Part shown: positions 1 to 7,879 of the stretch, piece by piece
How positions within the stretch are numbered: the first letter of the stretch is position 1
Layout: each line of letters begins with the position of its first letter
Origin: Clostridia bacterium
GTDB lineage: Bacteria; Bacillota; Clostridia; Oscillospirales; Acutalibacteraceae
NCBI GenBank assembly: GCA_017436285.1
Contig: JAFSDL010000031.1
Location: forward strand, 1-51,047
Direction: 5' to 3'
Length of the DNA stretch: 51,047 nt
Translations under genes and position numbers: made by a program
Notes under the pieces: generated by a model
What the model saw: the letters and a program-made list of their open reading frames with translations, nothing else
Told to the model about the DNA's origin: nothing
Database searches by the model: none

Positions 1-15
1 AAACTCTCTAAAAAA
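1..15 (-). rRNA. 16S rRNA, extreme 5' end (gene runs off the left edge)
   Basis: Read on the minus strand, the window ends with TTTTTTAGAGAGTTT. This is the sequence that precedes GATCCTGGCTCAG at the 5' end of bacterial 16S rRNA. Only about the first 12-15 nt of the mature gene are inside the window, so the exact 5' end is approximate. The upstream leader and two promoters (separate entries) point the same way. Confidence 0.8.
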
Positions 16-255
16 TTGTATTAACTCATCCTCTCGGATGCCTTAACCTTTTTCAGAGCTTTCTCGCTCATTTCCGATACACTAACATATCGCTTCTTTC
101 AAACTTCTTTCGAAGCCCGTATTTTACTGTCGCAAAATCTCTTTTACGCTCAAAAAAATCTCAAGGGTTTCTTTACTTTCTCGTTGTTTAATTTTCAAGG
201 TTCGTTGCTACTCCCGAGGCTCGGTAGTTTGTCCTCAACTCGCGAGTGCCTGAAT
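16..255 (-). other. rRNA operon leader (pre-16S) with boxA-like element
   Basis: This non-coding stretch lies between the second promoter and the 16S 5' end. At 186-204 the minus strand reads CGAACCTTGAAAATTAAAC, close to the CCTTGAAAACT-type conserved element of Firmicute rRNA leaders and spacers (boxA/processing region). GC-rich complementary stretches around 205-250 could form stems. No reading frame here looks real; plus-strand frames across 184-668 are antisense to this leader and to folK. Confidence 0.65.
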
Positions 256-284
256 ATAATATCATCTCTGATATCGTTTGTCAA
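256..284 (-). promoter_or_regulatory. rRNA promoter P2 (sigma-A)
   Basis: The minus strand carries -35 TTGACA (279-284), a 17-nt spacer and -10 TATTAT (256-261). It lies about 240 nt upstream of the 16S 5' end and 148 nt downstream of P1, the usual tandem arrangement of rRNA promoters. Confidence 0.75.
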
Positions 285-403
285 CAACTTTTTTGCGATT
301 TTTCAGCGTTTTTCCAACCCACCCGGGTGTTTCGCTTTTTCTCGCCCTAAAGAGCAAACTTTCGGCTATTTCCGACCGGCTCTCTTGTCGCCAACGAGAC
401 AGA

Positions 404-432
404 ATTATATCACTACTATTTACAAATGTCAA
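404..432 (-). promoter_or_regulatory. rRNA promoter P1 (perfect sigma-A consensus)
   Basis: The minus strand carries -35 TTGACA (427-432), exactly 17 nt of spacer and -10 TATAAT (404-409). Both hexamers and the spacing match the consensus. It begins 10 nt after the folK stop codon, so the rRNA operon directly follows the folate genes. Confidence 0.8.
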
Positions 433-441
433 TACTTAATT

Positions 442-924
442 TTAAATTTTTTCAACTTTTTTTGCAGTTGATTTTTCCGCCGCTTTTTCATACTGATTTA
501 TATAAGAATAGCCCAATATATTCATATCCTTATAAAGCTCTTTTAAAGGAACAAGAACAAAATCACGCTCCCCTATCAACGGGTGCGGAACTGTTATATC
601 TGAAGAATCATTTTCATAGTTTTCAAAAAACAACAAATCCAGGTCTATTACACGGGGTCCGTTCTTAAATTCACGCACTCTGCCCATTCCTGCTTCAATA
701 CCCAGGCAAGCACCTAAAAGCATTTCAGGTGACTTGCTTGTTTCTATCTCAACAACAGTATTATAAAAGCTTTGCTGTTCCGTATAGCCCCAAGGGTCAG
801 TTTCATAAACAGAGGCGCATCTTAAGACCTTTACATCGGGCAACAAACCGAGAGCCTCTACTGCGTTTCTGATATTCTCAGCTCTGTTACCTATATTTGT
901 ACCAATACCAATAACCGCTTTCAT
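442..924 (-). CDS. folK: HPPK, 2-amino-4-hydroxy-6-hydroxymethyldihydropteridine pyrophosphokinase
   Basis: HPPK transfers pyrophosphate from ATP to 6-hydroxymethyl-dihydropterin, the step before dihydropteroate synthase in folate synthesis. The 160-residue protein has the family size. It shows the N-terminal GIGTNIGNR strand-loop, the Y-x-T-x-P-W-G segment (YETDPWG) and the signature GPRVIDLDLLFF (residues about 89-100) with metal- and ATP-binding aspartates, followed by VPHPLIGERDFVLVPL. Its ATG overlaps the folB stop in a TAATG junction, so translation is probably coupled. It is the last gene of the operon. The lysine-rich C-terminal tail (about residues 145-160) is not conserved in the family as I know it. 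Confidence 0.95.
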   Translation of the reverse strand: MKAVIGIGTNIGNRAENIRNAVEALGLLPDVKVLRCASVYETDPWGYTEQQSFYNTVVEIETSKSPEMLLGACLGIEAGMGRVREFKNGPRVIDLDLLFFENYENDSSDITVPHPLIGERDFVLVPLKELYKDMNILGYSYINQYEKAAEKSTAKKVEKI

Positions 925-1307
925 TAACCTATTATCTCCAGATATTCTTCTCTTGTGATTGTTTCTTCCACTGCAACATAATCAAAGTCTGCGCTTATGG
1001 GTGCTTCAGGCTTCTTCAAAAGAACAGTTGTGCTTGTGAGCTTGGGGTATTCTTCCATTATAGCCATACAAACCTTATTTGCGGCATATTCTATCAGGTT
1101 ATAGCTTTCGGCAGTAAAGACTGCTCTTGCAGTTTTGATTATTTTTGCATAGCTTACAGTATCGCTGAGCTCGTCACTTGCATTAGCGGGCTTTGCATCA
1201 ATAAAAGCGGTTATATCAAGCTCAAACATCTGTCCGTTAATTTTCTCTTCGGGATTTACTCCGTGATAAGCCTTTAGCCTTAATCCTTTAACGATTATCT
1301 TTTCCAT
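924..1307 (-). CDS. folB: Dihydroneopterin aldolase
   Basis: The enzyme cleaves 7,8-dihydroneopterin to 6-hydroxymethyl-dihydropterin and glycolaldehyde, feeding HPPK. At 127 residues it is a normal single-domain FolB. It begins IIVKGLRLKAYHGVNPEE, which holds the conserved Y-H-G-V/C and E residues of the family. NLIEYAANKVCMAIMEEYP and VLLKKPEAPI match the central and C-terminal parts, the latter containing the catalytic lysine region (KKPxAP). It lies 18 nt after folP and shares one base with folK (TAATG). Confidence 0.93.
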   Translation of the reverse strand: MEKIIVKGLRLKAYHGVNPEEKINGQMFELDITAFIDAKPANASDELSDTVSYAKIIKTARAVFTAESYNLIEYAANKVCMAIMEEYPKLTSTTVLLKKPEAPISADFDYVAVEETITREEYLEIIG

Positions 1308-1325
1308 TTTTTCACCTTTAATATA

Positions 1326-2138
1326 TTATAATAGTATAGAAGCCACCTTCAAGGCATCCGCAGTTTCTTTAACATCGTGAACGCGCAAAACCTGTGCTCC
1401 GTTCTGAGCGCATATAGCCGCTACTGCAACACTTCCTGCAACTCTGTTTTTAGGATTTTTTTCACCTGTTATTTCACCAACAACTCTTTTTCTTGATGCA
1501 CCGATTAACAATGGCGAATATTGTGAAAGTGTTTTACAGCTCATCAAAAGTGCAATATCATCCTCACGGCTTTTGCCGAAGCCTATTCCGCAATCAAAAC
1601 AAAGGCTATCCTCGTTTATACCAAAATCAACCGCTTGTCTTTTCATATCTCCAAAGAATGATAAAACATCCTCAACAACGCCGGTTTTATACTCTGATGT
1701 TTCTTTTGATGATTTACCGCCTGTGTGCATAAAAATCCAACCTGCATTATGAGATTTCACAACCTCTGCCATACAAGGATTAAACGCACCGCTTTCATCG
1801 TTAATTATACTGACACCATTTTCCAAAGCATATTTTGCAACCTCTGGTCTGAATGTATCAATCGACAGTGGCACCTTTGCATTCTTTACAAGCTCAGGAA
1901 GAATACTGAGCCTTTTCAATTCCTCTTCCGCAGATACTATTGTATTATCGGGTGCAGTTGAGCAAGCACCGATATCAATTATATCTGCACCTGCTTCATA
2001 AAGCTTATGAAGCCTTTCGAGAGCACTCGAAAGGCTGTTTGCTTCGCCACCATCGGAAAAAGAATCCGGTGTTATATTAAGAATCCCCATAACAAGAGGT
2101 GCATTTTTCTTTTTAATCAACTCTTTAAAAGAAAGCAT
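1326..2138 (-). CDS. folP: Dihydropteroate synthase, variant pyrophosphate loop
   Basis: DHPS condenses p-aminobenzoate with the HPPK product and is the sulfonamide target. The 270-residue TIM-barrel has NITPDSFSDGG (residues 21-31), PLSIDTFRPEVA, LIGASRKR and the terminal LRVHDV motif. The loop that is usually D-I-G-G-E-S-T-R-P-G reads DIGACSTAPD (residues 55-64). The Arg and Glu of that loop are replaced by Ala and Cys; in studied enzymes the loop contacts pyrophosphate and pABA. The rest of the protein looks functional and the operon context is intact. It overlaps the folE stop by one base (TAATG). Confidence 0.92.
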   Translation of the reverse strand: MLSFKELIKKKNAPLVMGILNITPDSFSDGGEANSLSSALERLHKLYEAGADIIDIGACSTAPDNTIVSAEEELKRLSILPELVKNAKVPLSIDTFRPEVAKYALENGVSIINDESGAFNPCMAEVVKSHNAGWIFMHTGGKSSKETSEYKTGVVEDVLSFFGDMKRQAVDFGINEDSLCFDCGIGFGKSREDDIALLMSCKTLSQYSPLLIGASRKRVVGEITGEKNPKNRVAGSVAVAAICAQNGAQVLRVHDVKETADALKVASILL

Positions 2139-2701
2139 TATTTACCACCTGTCAGCAATGACATAACCTCTGAACGAGTTCTTGCATCGCTTCTTGCACC
2201 GCCACGAAGAGCAGATGTCTGTGTAACTGCACCTGCTGCCTTTGCGCCACGCATAGTCATACAAAGATGCTCTGCTTCAATAATAACTGCTACACTTTTT
2301 GCACCCAACTCATCATAAAGGAAATCTGCAATCTGAGTTGTAAGGCGTTCCTGCACCTGAGGACGCTTTGCATATACATTTACTATACGAGCAAGCTTTG
2401 AAAGACCTATTATTCTGCCATCTGCGGGAATATATGCAATATGAGCCTTGCCAACGAAAGGCAAAAGATGATGCTCACACATTGAATATAACGGTATATC
2501 ACGAACAATAACCATTTCATCGTTGCCTGACTCATTAAAAAGCTTAAGGTGGTCATGGGCATCCTCAGAAAGACCTGAGAACACCTCTTCATACATTCTT
2601 GCAACTCTGTTGGGAGTTTCCTTAAGACCCTCTCTGTCAGGGTCCTCACCTATTGCTTCAAGAATATCTCTTACCGCTCTTTCAATTTTTTCTCTATCCA
2701 T
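2138..2701 (-). CDS. folE: GTP cyclohydrolase I
   Basis: This enzyme converts GTP to 7,8-dihydroneopterin triphosphate, the first step of folate synthesis. The 187-residue protein is a standard FolE. CEHHLLPF supplies the zinc Cys and catalytic His residues, [20 protein letters not shown] is the substrate-binding helix, and [12 protein letters not shown] carries the second zinc Cys. A GAGGGTG ribosome binding site lies at the end of the preceding gene. It is the first folate gene of the operon folE-folP-folB-folK. The alanine/arginine-rich C-terminus ([16 protein letters not shown]) is slightly extended. Confidence 0.95.
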   Translation of the reverse strand: MDREKIERAVRDILEAIGEDPDREGLKETPNRVARMYEEVFSGLSEDAHDHLKLFNESGNDEMVIVRDIPLYSMCEHHLLPFVGKAHIAYIPADGRIIGLSKLARIVNVYAKRPQVQERLTTQIADFLYDELGAKSVAVIIEAEHLCMTMRGAKAAGAVTQTSALRGGARSDARTRSEVMSLLTGGK

Positions 2702-2712
2702 TTAATTCACCC

Positions 2713-3882
2713 TCAAAAGAAAAGACAAAGTGCATTCATCTTTTCATCCGTACTGTAATAAACCTTTGCGCCTACTAAATCTGATATAAGCCCAACATCT
2801 TTATATATTGTATAAATAACACCTGTGTTGAAAAGAGTATCCTTCGCCTCCTGAAGAGATGCCTCATCATTAAAACGAAGCTCTACACATTTATAGCCTC
2901 TTAGATGAGAATTATAAACTGCGTTCTGAACCGCAGTTTCAAGCTGTTCTGTTTCAACATTATTTATAAATGCATTTTCATAAACAAAGAAGTTATATTT
3001 TTTAGCAGTGCACAAGGGAAGTGATTGTTCGATATTTCTGTGCTCTAAAAGGATATCGTCAGTGGTTACATTAAAGAATGTATGGCGAAGAACCTGTGTT
3101 GCGGTTTTTGGATCATCCCAGGTTACATCAACAAAATAGCCTTCACCGTCAAGAAGAACATAGTTCCACATATGACCAACATAGTTTTCCCCATCCTCTG
3201 TTGATTCGCCTGTTACAAGGCGATTATCAATATTGAGCCTGCTTAAAAGATACTGAAATGCTCTGGCGTAGCCCTCGCAAGAGGCTTTACCGCCAACGAT
3301 ACAACCATACGCAGTATTTGCAAAGGAGCTTGTTTCCGGGTCAACATACACACAATTTGTTACAAGGTAATCGTGAATATAAAGCTCCTTTTCATAAGCA
3401 GATGTATATTTTTCCGCACCCTTGAGAATGGCGGTTGCCATTGTTTCCAACTCAGTTTTTTGCTTCTGATAAGTTTCTTTATTTAATACATAGGTAGGTT
3501 CAAAATAGGTTTTCAAGCCCTCGGTATAAACCCTGCAGGTAAGCCCCAAACAGAAAAGGTCAGGGTTATCATAAGAAAGGGCAGTGAAAATCTTGTTAAG
3601 ATTTCCTGTAAGCATTTCGGGAATTTCTATTCTCTCAGGCATTTCATAAACGCTTTCAAGAACCACTGTGTAAACTGCTTGCTCTGCCGGGGAAAGCTCA
3701 TAGTAGCAATGCCTGTAATAGCCTGAATCAATACCTGATGCAGGTGCCTGCAAATTTTCGAATTCGGCAGGCTTAAGGCTTGTGTCATATATAGCATAAA
3801 GAAGAGTTCCGCTAACAGCTATTGCTATAAAGAAAACAACAACCAATGCGGCAAGTATTTTAACCTTTTTATTATTCTTCAT
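2713..3882 (-). CDS. Membrane-anchored transglutaminase-like (papain-fold) protein
   Basis: This is a predicted single-pass surface protein. Residues 9-33 (numbered from an in-frame TTG two codons upstream) form a hydrophobic signal-anchor, followed by an extracytoplasmic domain. The central region has the transglutaminase-like triad: Cys204 in GGKASCEGYA, His239 in VGHMWNYV and Asp254 in YFVDVTWDD. In bacteria such domains act as cysteine proteases or cross-linking enzymes of the cell surface. The ATG at 3882 is preferred because AAGGTG lies 7 nt before it. It overlaps the LCP-like gene by 11 nt and precedes folE by 11 nt, so all six genes probably share one transcript. Substrate unknown. 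Confidence 0.8.
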   Translation of the reverse strand: MKNNKKVKILAALVVVFFIAIAVSGTLLYAIYDTSLKPAEFENLQAPASGIDSGYYRHCYYELSPAEQAVYTVVLESVYEMPERIEIPEMLTGNLNKIFTALSYDNPDLFCLGLTCRVYTEGLKTYFEPTYVLNKETYQKQKTELETMATAILKGAEKYTSAYEKELYIHDYLVTNCVYVDPETSSFANTAYGCIVGGKASCEGYARAFQYLLSRLNIDNRLVTGESTEDGENYVGHMWNYVLLDGEGYFVDVTWDDPKTATQVLRHTFFNVTTDDILLEHRNIEQSLPLCTAKKYNFFVYENAFINNVETEQLETAVQNAVYNSHLRGYKCVELRFNDEASLQEAKDTLFNTGVIYTIYKDVGLISDLVGAKVYYSTDEKMNALCLFF

Positions 3883-4750
3883 TATCAATCACCTTTTCAG
3901 AAACATATACCTTCAATTTTTCTTTTGATGTTTTAGGAATAAGGTATTCTATTTTCTCTTTATTGTCTGTGAAATCCACAATAGAAATATCGCTTTTACA
4001 ATAATTTATAAGCTTTGAAAAGAGAGTATCTGCATAATTAAAATTTTCAATATTGTAAAAGGCTTCAAAGGCGGAAACAATAATTTCAGCATTAAGCCTT
4101 GAACACTCATAACCCTTTTCGGTTTCACAGATATATTTCATATACTTGAAAACCTTTTCGGGAGCGATGGTATTCTCTCCCCTTTTTAATTCAAGGAACA
4201 TATCGGGTGTATCATATTCAACATCCTTATTAACCTTAACAGTTACATCACCCAATGCTCTGAACACAGATTTATAACCGCTATCGGTAAAAAGAGTGTA
4301 TCTGTCAATATCAACATTCAGATTTTCTTCAACTGAAGACACTAACTCTTTTACTCCTGTTGTGCATAATATCTTTCCATAGGTAAGCTCTGTTTGTTTA
4401 TCCTTTTTGGTATGGTCAAAAGGAATAACTCTGACTGTTTTATTACTTAAATTTACATCAATAAGATTTATAAAACGGACATCATTACCATCGTCAGAGG
4501 TTACTGCAACAAGGAAAAGAACTTCCCCATTATATGTAACACTATCTGTTTTTTCGGTTGTGGGTGCCGGAGCTGTGCTCTCTTCATCAGATTTAATGAA
4601 AATATTATTAAAATCGTAATTCAAGGAACGCCAGAGCAAGAAGGTTGATACACTGCCTAAAAGAATTACAAATGCTATAAACAAGCATATCAAGGCAGTG
4701 GTTTTTCTTTTTTTATTTTTACGTTGTAAGTCAAAGCCATATTTAGCCAA
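3872..4750 (-). CDS. Divergent LytR-CpsA-Psr (LCP)-like membrane protein
   Basis: The protein has a basic N-terminus, one transmembrane helix (about residues 19-41), a Ser/Thr/Pro linker and an extracellular domain. Segments such as FINLIDVNLSNKTVRVIPFD, YKSVFRALGDVTVKV and the L-x-L-x-x-G-E-N-T-I-x-x-E-K-V-F-K-Y-M stretch follow the LCP pattern. LCP enzymes transfer undecaprenyl-linked polymers to peptidoglycan. The Arg/Asp residues expected in the catalytic pocket (R-D after the I-P strand and the D-G-R-x-x-R-Q region) are poorly kept, so it may be non-catalytic. The start is TTG at 4748-4750, with GAGGTG 6 nt upstream. First gene of the operon leading to folK. Confidence 0.6.
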   Translation of the reverse strand: MAKYGFDLQRKNKKRKTTALICLFIAFVILLGSVSTFLLWRSLNYDFNNIFIKSDEESTAPAPTTEKTDSVTYNGEVLFLVAVTSDDGNDVRFINLIDVNLSNKTVRVIPFDHTKKDKQTELTYGKILCTTGVKELVSSVEENLNVDIDRYTLFTDSGYKSVFRALGDVTVKVNKDVEYDTPDMFLELKRGENTIAPEKVFKYMKYICETEKGYECSRLNAEIIVSAFEAFYNIENFNYADTLFSKLINYCKSDISIVDFTDNKEKIEYLIPKTSKEKLKVYVSEKVIDNEE

Positions 4751-4789
4751 GCTAACACCTCGTTAATCGATTTATATACATACATATTA

Positions 4790-4818
4790 ATTATACTAAA
4801 ACAATAAATAAAAAACAA
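4790..4818 (-). promoter_or_regulatory. Promoter of the LCP-transglutaminase-folate operon
   Basis: The minus strand has TTGTTT (4813-4818), a 17-nt spacer and TATAAT (4790-4795), about 40 nt upstream of the TTG start. The -35 lies within the T-tract of the upstream gene's terminator. Confidence 0.55.
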
Positions 4819-4857
4819 TACTAAAAGAAAATTTAACATTTCCTTTTGGTATTGTTC
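4815..4857 (-). terminator. Rho-independent terminator after the serine hydrolase
   Basis: The minus strand forms AACAATACCAAAAG / CTTTTAGTATTGTT with one mismatch and a long A/T loop, followed by TTTTATTT. It sits 10 nt after the stop codon at 4866. Confidence 0.7.
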
Positions 4858-4865
4858 ATATTTAT

Positions 4866-6449
4866 TCATTTAACTCTTCCATAATGTGTCGGATTAAGAA
4901 TTCTGCCAACTCTGGGTACAAGAAAATCAATCCACCAATGAAACCATTTGCCTATTAAAATACATTTCAGCTTTTCTCCGACCTTTTTTGCTTTTTCTTC
5001 CGTTCCGGGAACATAGCTGGGGTACATTTTAATTCTCTTACCCTTGAACACGAATTTTAAAACTCTTTCTGCCACAGTTCCCAAAGGTCTGATATGAATT
5101 ACAAGCGTATTTTCATTTTCCCAATAGCCAAAGCAACAGGCATCAAATTTCAGTTCACCTAAAATGATTTCTCCTACACTTTTCTTTCCGTTCATTGAAA
5201 TAAAAAGTGTATTTTTAAATCCGCCATCTTCGGTCCACGAGAAAACACAACCACCATCCTTAAATTCAAATGAAAGGTTTGTCATATTGCCTACTCTGTC
5301 CTTCGCAAAAAAGACAACAGGCATTGGCAAAACGCTTATAGGAAAGCCAATAAAATTTATAAAATGACATTTTCGTAAAGAATAGGTATTCCCGTTAATT
5401 GCTTTTTCAATATTCTGTCTTTGTTCAACAACAACCTTTTTATCTTTACCAAGACTTACTTCAACACCTGTTTTCACGAAATCAGGTTCAATAAAAGCAT
5501 CGGGCATATATTTCCAGATAACATCAAGAGCTTCCTGCAAATCGCTGTGCTCCGATGTCATAACAAGGCAAGCATTATAAGACTCGAAAGAAATAGCATA
5601 TTGGCAGAACATCCCTTCTGCTCTGTAAGTATCAGGCATACCCGCACAACGCCAGAAGCCACAACCATAGCCCGCACTTGCATCAGGTGCTTTTTCGCTT
5701 ACGGAATTATCGCTTATATTACTTGTTGCCTCTTTTGTCCACCACTCAGGTATTACCTGAACGCCGTTAAATCTGCCTTTATTCTGATAACACAGAATAA
5801 GCTTTGCAATATCTTCGGTTTTAAGCTTCAATCCCCAGCCGCCTGCCTCAACACCATCGGGAGAATGCTCCCAGAAAGGAGCATCAATTCCCAGAGGTTC
5901 AAACAAACGTGGTGTAAGATATTCGGTTATTGACACGCCCAGAACCTTGCAAAGCATTTTCGATGCTACATAGTAGTTATCATTTACATAACGCCAGCTT
6001 GTTCCCGGTTCGAAAATCCATTTTGCATTAACAAAAAGTTTTAACCAATCGTCACTTTTGCTACCACGAATAGAAGTCTGTTTCCCTGCAGTCATACACA
6101 AAAGTTGATGAATTGTAAGTTTTTCTAAATATGCATCCTTCTCTTTTCTTATTTCAGGAAACACATCAACAAGCCTTGTTTCTCTTTTTATTTTCCCCTC
6201 ATTCAATGCAAAGCCATAGGCAGTAGCAAGAAAACTTTTGCTTATGGAATACACCATATGAGTAGTTTCGGGTGTTAAGGGCTTTCTCCACGATTCACAA
6301 GCAACCTTATTATCTCTCAAAATCATTAAACTATGAATATTTATGCCTCTATATGACATTTCCTCGGTCATCCTTGCGATAACCGAGGAGTCTATACCTA
6401 CTGATTCGGGAGTTTTAGCTCTTTCTATTGAATTATTCAAAATCTTCAT
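4866..6449 (-). CDS. Beta-lactamase-family serine hydrolase (class C/esterase-like)
   Basis: This is a cytoplasmic-looking serine hydrolase of the penicillin-binding-protein/class C beta-lactamase fold. The active-site S-x-x-K is SISK (Ser68, Lys71), and the second motif is YVN (Tyr154, Asn156) in the PGTSWRYVNDNYY segment. Residues beyond about 360 form an extra C-terminal beta-rich domain, as in many 500-residue esterase/peptidase members. There is no signal peptide. The start codon overlaps the end of the radical SAM gene by 17 nt, with AAAGGA just upstream, so expression is coupled to that enzyme. The substrate cannot be deduced; a resistance role is unlikely. Confidence 0.8.
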   Translation of the reverse strand: MKILNNSIERAKTPESVGIDSSVIARMTEEMSYRGINIHSLMILRDNKVACESWRKPLTPETTHMVYSISKSFLATAYGFALNEGKIKRETRLVDVFPEIRKEKDAYLEKLTIHQLLCMTAGKQTSIRGSKSDDWLKLFVNAKWIFEPGTSWRYVNDNYYVASKMLCKVLGVSITEYLTPRLFEPLGIDAPFWEHSPDGVEAGGWGLKLKTEDIAKLILCYQNKGRFNGVQVIPEWWTKEATSNISDNSVSEKAPDASAGYGCGFWRCAGMPDTYRAEGMFCQYAISFESYNACLVMTSEHSDLQEALDVIWKYMPDAFIEPDFVKTGVEVSLGKDKKVVVEQRQNIEKAINGNTYSLRKCHFINFIGFPISVLPMPVVFFAKDRVGNMTNLSFEFKDGGCVFSWTEDGGFKNTLFISMNGKKSVGEIILGELKFDACCFGYWENENTLVIHIRPLGTVAERVLKFVFKGKRIKMYPSYVPGTEEKAKKVGEKLKCILIGKWFHWWIDFLVPRVGRILNPTHYGRVK

Positions 6450-7860
6450 AGTCCTTTATATGCTCGGATTCATAGTCCTTGTAGATATCAACACTACGAA
6501 TATGCCATTGAACAAATCCGTGCTCTTCTGCCATTTTATCTGCAGTTTCTTTCCATTTGCGTGCAACATCAATTGTTTTACCAATTAAATCTTCAACTTT
6601 CTCAGGTGACTGAAGGTCAGTGGATTTAGCGCCTGATTCTTCAACAATCTTTTTGATTGCACCGGGGTTATCTACAATAGGACAAGCACGAAGCATATTA
6701 TCTGAGAATGGCTGACGAGCTTTATATGCCATAAATATCGGACTCTTAAGAGCATCAATGAAATGGGTGTCAGGATCCTTGATATTAACATTTGAATAGT
6801 GAGCAAATACACAAGGCTCACAGTCACCATTTGCGCTGATGTGGAAATACTGCTTACCACCGGCAACACAACCACCAACATATTCGCCATCGTTAAAGAA
6901 ATCAATCATAACAAGAGGTTTAACTTCTTTAAAACGCCATTTACGAACCTGGTCATACATATGTTTTCTCTGCTCTGCTGTTGCCATAAGTTCAGCTGTA
7001 GCACCACAACCTACAGGCACAAAAGAGAACAACCATGCAAAAACTGCACCCTGGTCAATAAGGAAATCCACATATTCATCAGTAGAAATAACATCTGCAT
7101 TGTACTTTGTATAACACAAGGATGTACCAAAAGGAATACCATTTGCTTTCAAACGTGCCATAGCCTCGATAGTTGCTTTGTATGTACCTTTACCTCTGCG
7201 GGAATCTGTTGTTTCTTCATTACCTTCAATAGAAATTGTAACAAGTAAGTTGCCAACCTCTTTAATTTGATTAACAAATGCATCATCGCAAAGAGTACCA
7301 TTTGTGAATGCATGGAAAAGACAATCGGGATTTTCTTTACAAAGTCTTATGATATCGTTTTTACGAACGAGAGGTTCGCCACCTGTGTAAAGATATACAT
7401 AAGTACCAACAGCTTTACCTTCCTGAATAATTTTATTCAAATCATCATAGCTCATATTAAGCTTATCGCCATATTCTGCCGCCCAACAACCTTTACACTT
7501 AAGGTTACAAGCAGTAGTAATATCAATAAGCACTGCCCAGGGAATATTACACTTATGTTCATCCATAGCAGCTTTTCTTATATCATAACTTTTCACAACT
7601 GCGTTTACAAATGGCGGAACGAGTTTAAGAATAATATTTGTATCTGTGTTCATAATAACTCTTTTTATATAGTCAGCATAAACATTAGTGGGATCGCTTA
7701 ATCTTTCTTCTAATTTTGTGAGAATTTTGAGATGAAGCTCCTCCTTAACCATTTTCTTACCCCAGGAGATGAGCTTAAAAAGATTAGCGTCATAATCTTT
7801 TTTTACATAGTCAATTCCTTGTTTTATTGCAACGTTTAACGCAGTTTCCTTCAAACCCAT
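6433..7860 (-). CDS. Radical SAM/SPASM-type enzyme
   Basis: The protein carries the radical SAM cluster motif CNLKCKGC (Cys118, Cys122, Cys125), followed by YTGGEPL (about 159-164), the SAM-binding GGE. A second cysteine-rich segment, GGCVAGGKQYFHISANGDCE, then PCVF and a later RACPIVDN, resembles a SPASM or twitch region holding an auxiliary Fe-S cluster. The first 100 residues are a helical extension. Family members modify peptides or small molecules; no precursor peptide was found nearby. AGGATG precedes the ATG. It is sandwiched between an anchored protein and a serine hydrolase in one apparent operon. The product is unknown. Confidence 0.85.
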   Translation of the reverse strand: MGLKETALNVAIKQGIDYVKKDYDANLFKLISWGKKMVKEELHLKILTKLEERLSDPTNVYADYIKRVIMNTDTNIILKLVPPFVNAVVKSYDIRKAAMDEHKCNIPWAVLIDITTACNLKCKGCWAAEYGDKLNMSYDDLNKIIQEGKAVGTYVYLYTGGEPLVRKNDIIRLCKENPDCLFHAFTNGTLCDDAFVNQIKEVGNLLVTISIEGNEETTDSRRGKGTYKATIEAMARLKANGIPFGTSLCYTKYNADVISTDEYVDFLIDQGAVFAWLFSFVPVGCGATAELMATAEQRKHMYDQVRKWRFKEVKPLVMIDFFNDGEYVGGCVAGGKQYFHISANGDCEPCVFAHYSNVNIKDPDTHFIDALKSPIFMAYKARQPFSDNMLRACPIVDNPGAIKKIVEESGAKSTDLQSPEKVEDLIGKTIDVARKWKETADKMAEEHGFVQWHIRSVDIYKDYESEHIKDYEDFE

Positions 7861-7879
7861 ATCGAAAACATCCTTTCAA

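Noticed and set aside
184-668. Two plus-strand reading frames (95 and 80 codons)
   Set aside because: They are antisense to the rRNA leader, promoters and folK, have no ribosome site and have compositions typical of chance frames.
4866-6449. Serine hydrolase as a beta-lactam resistance gene
   Set aside because: It lacks a signal peptide, has a large extra C-terminal domain and sits in a radical SAM operon; only the general fold is supported.
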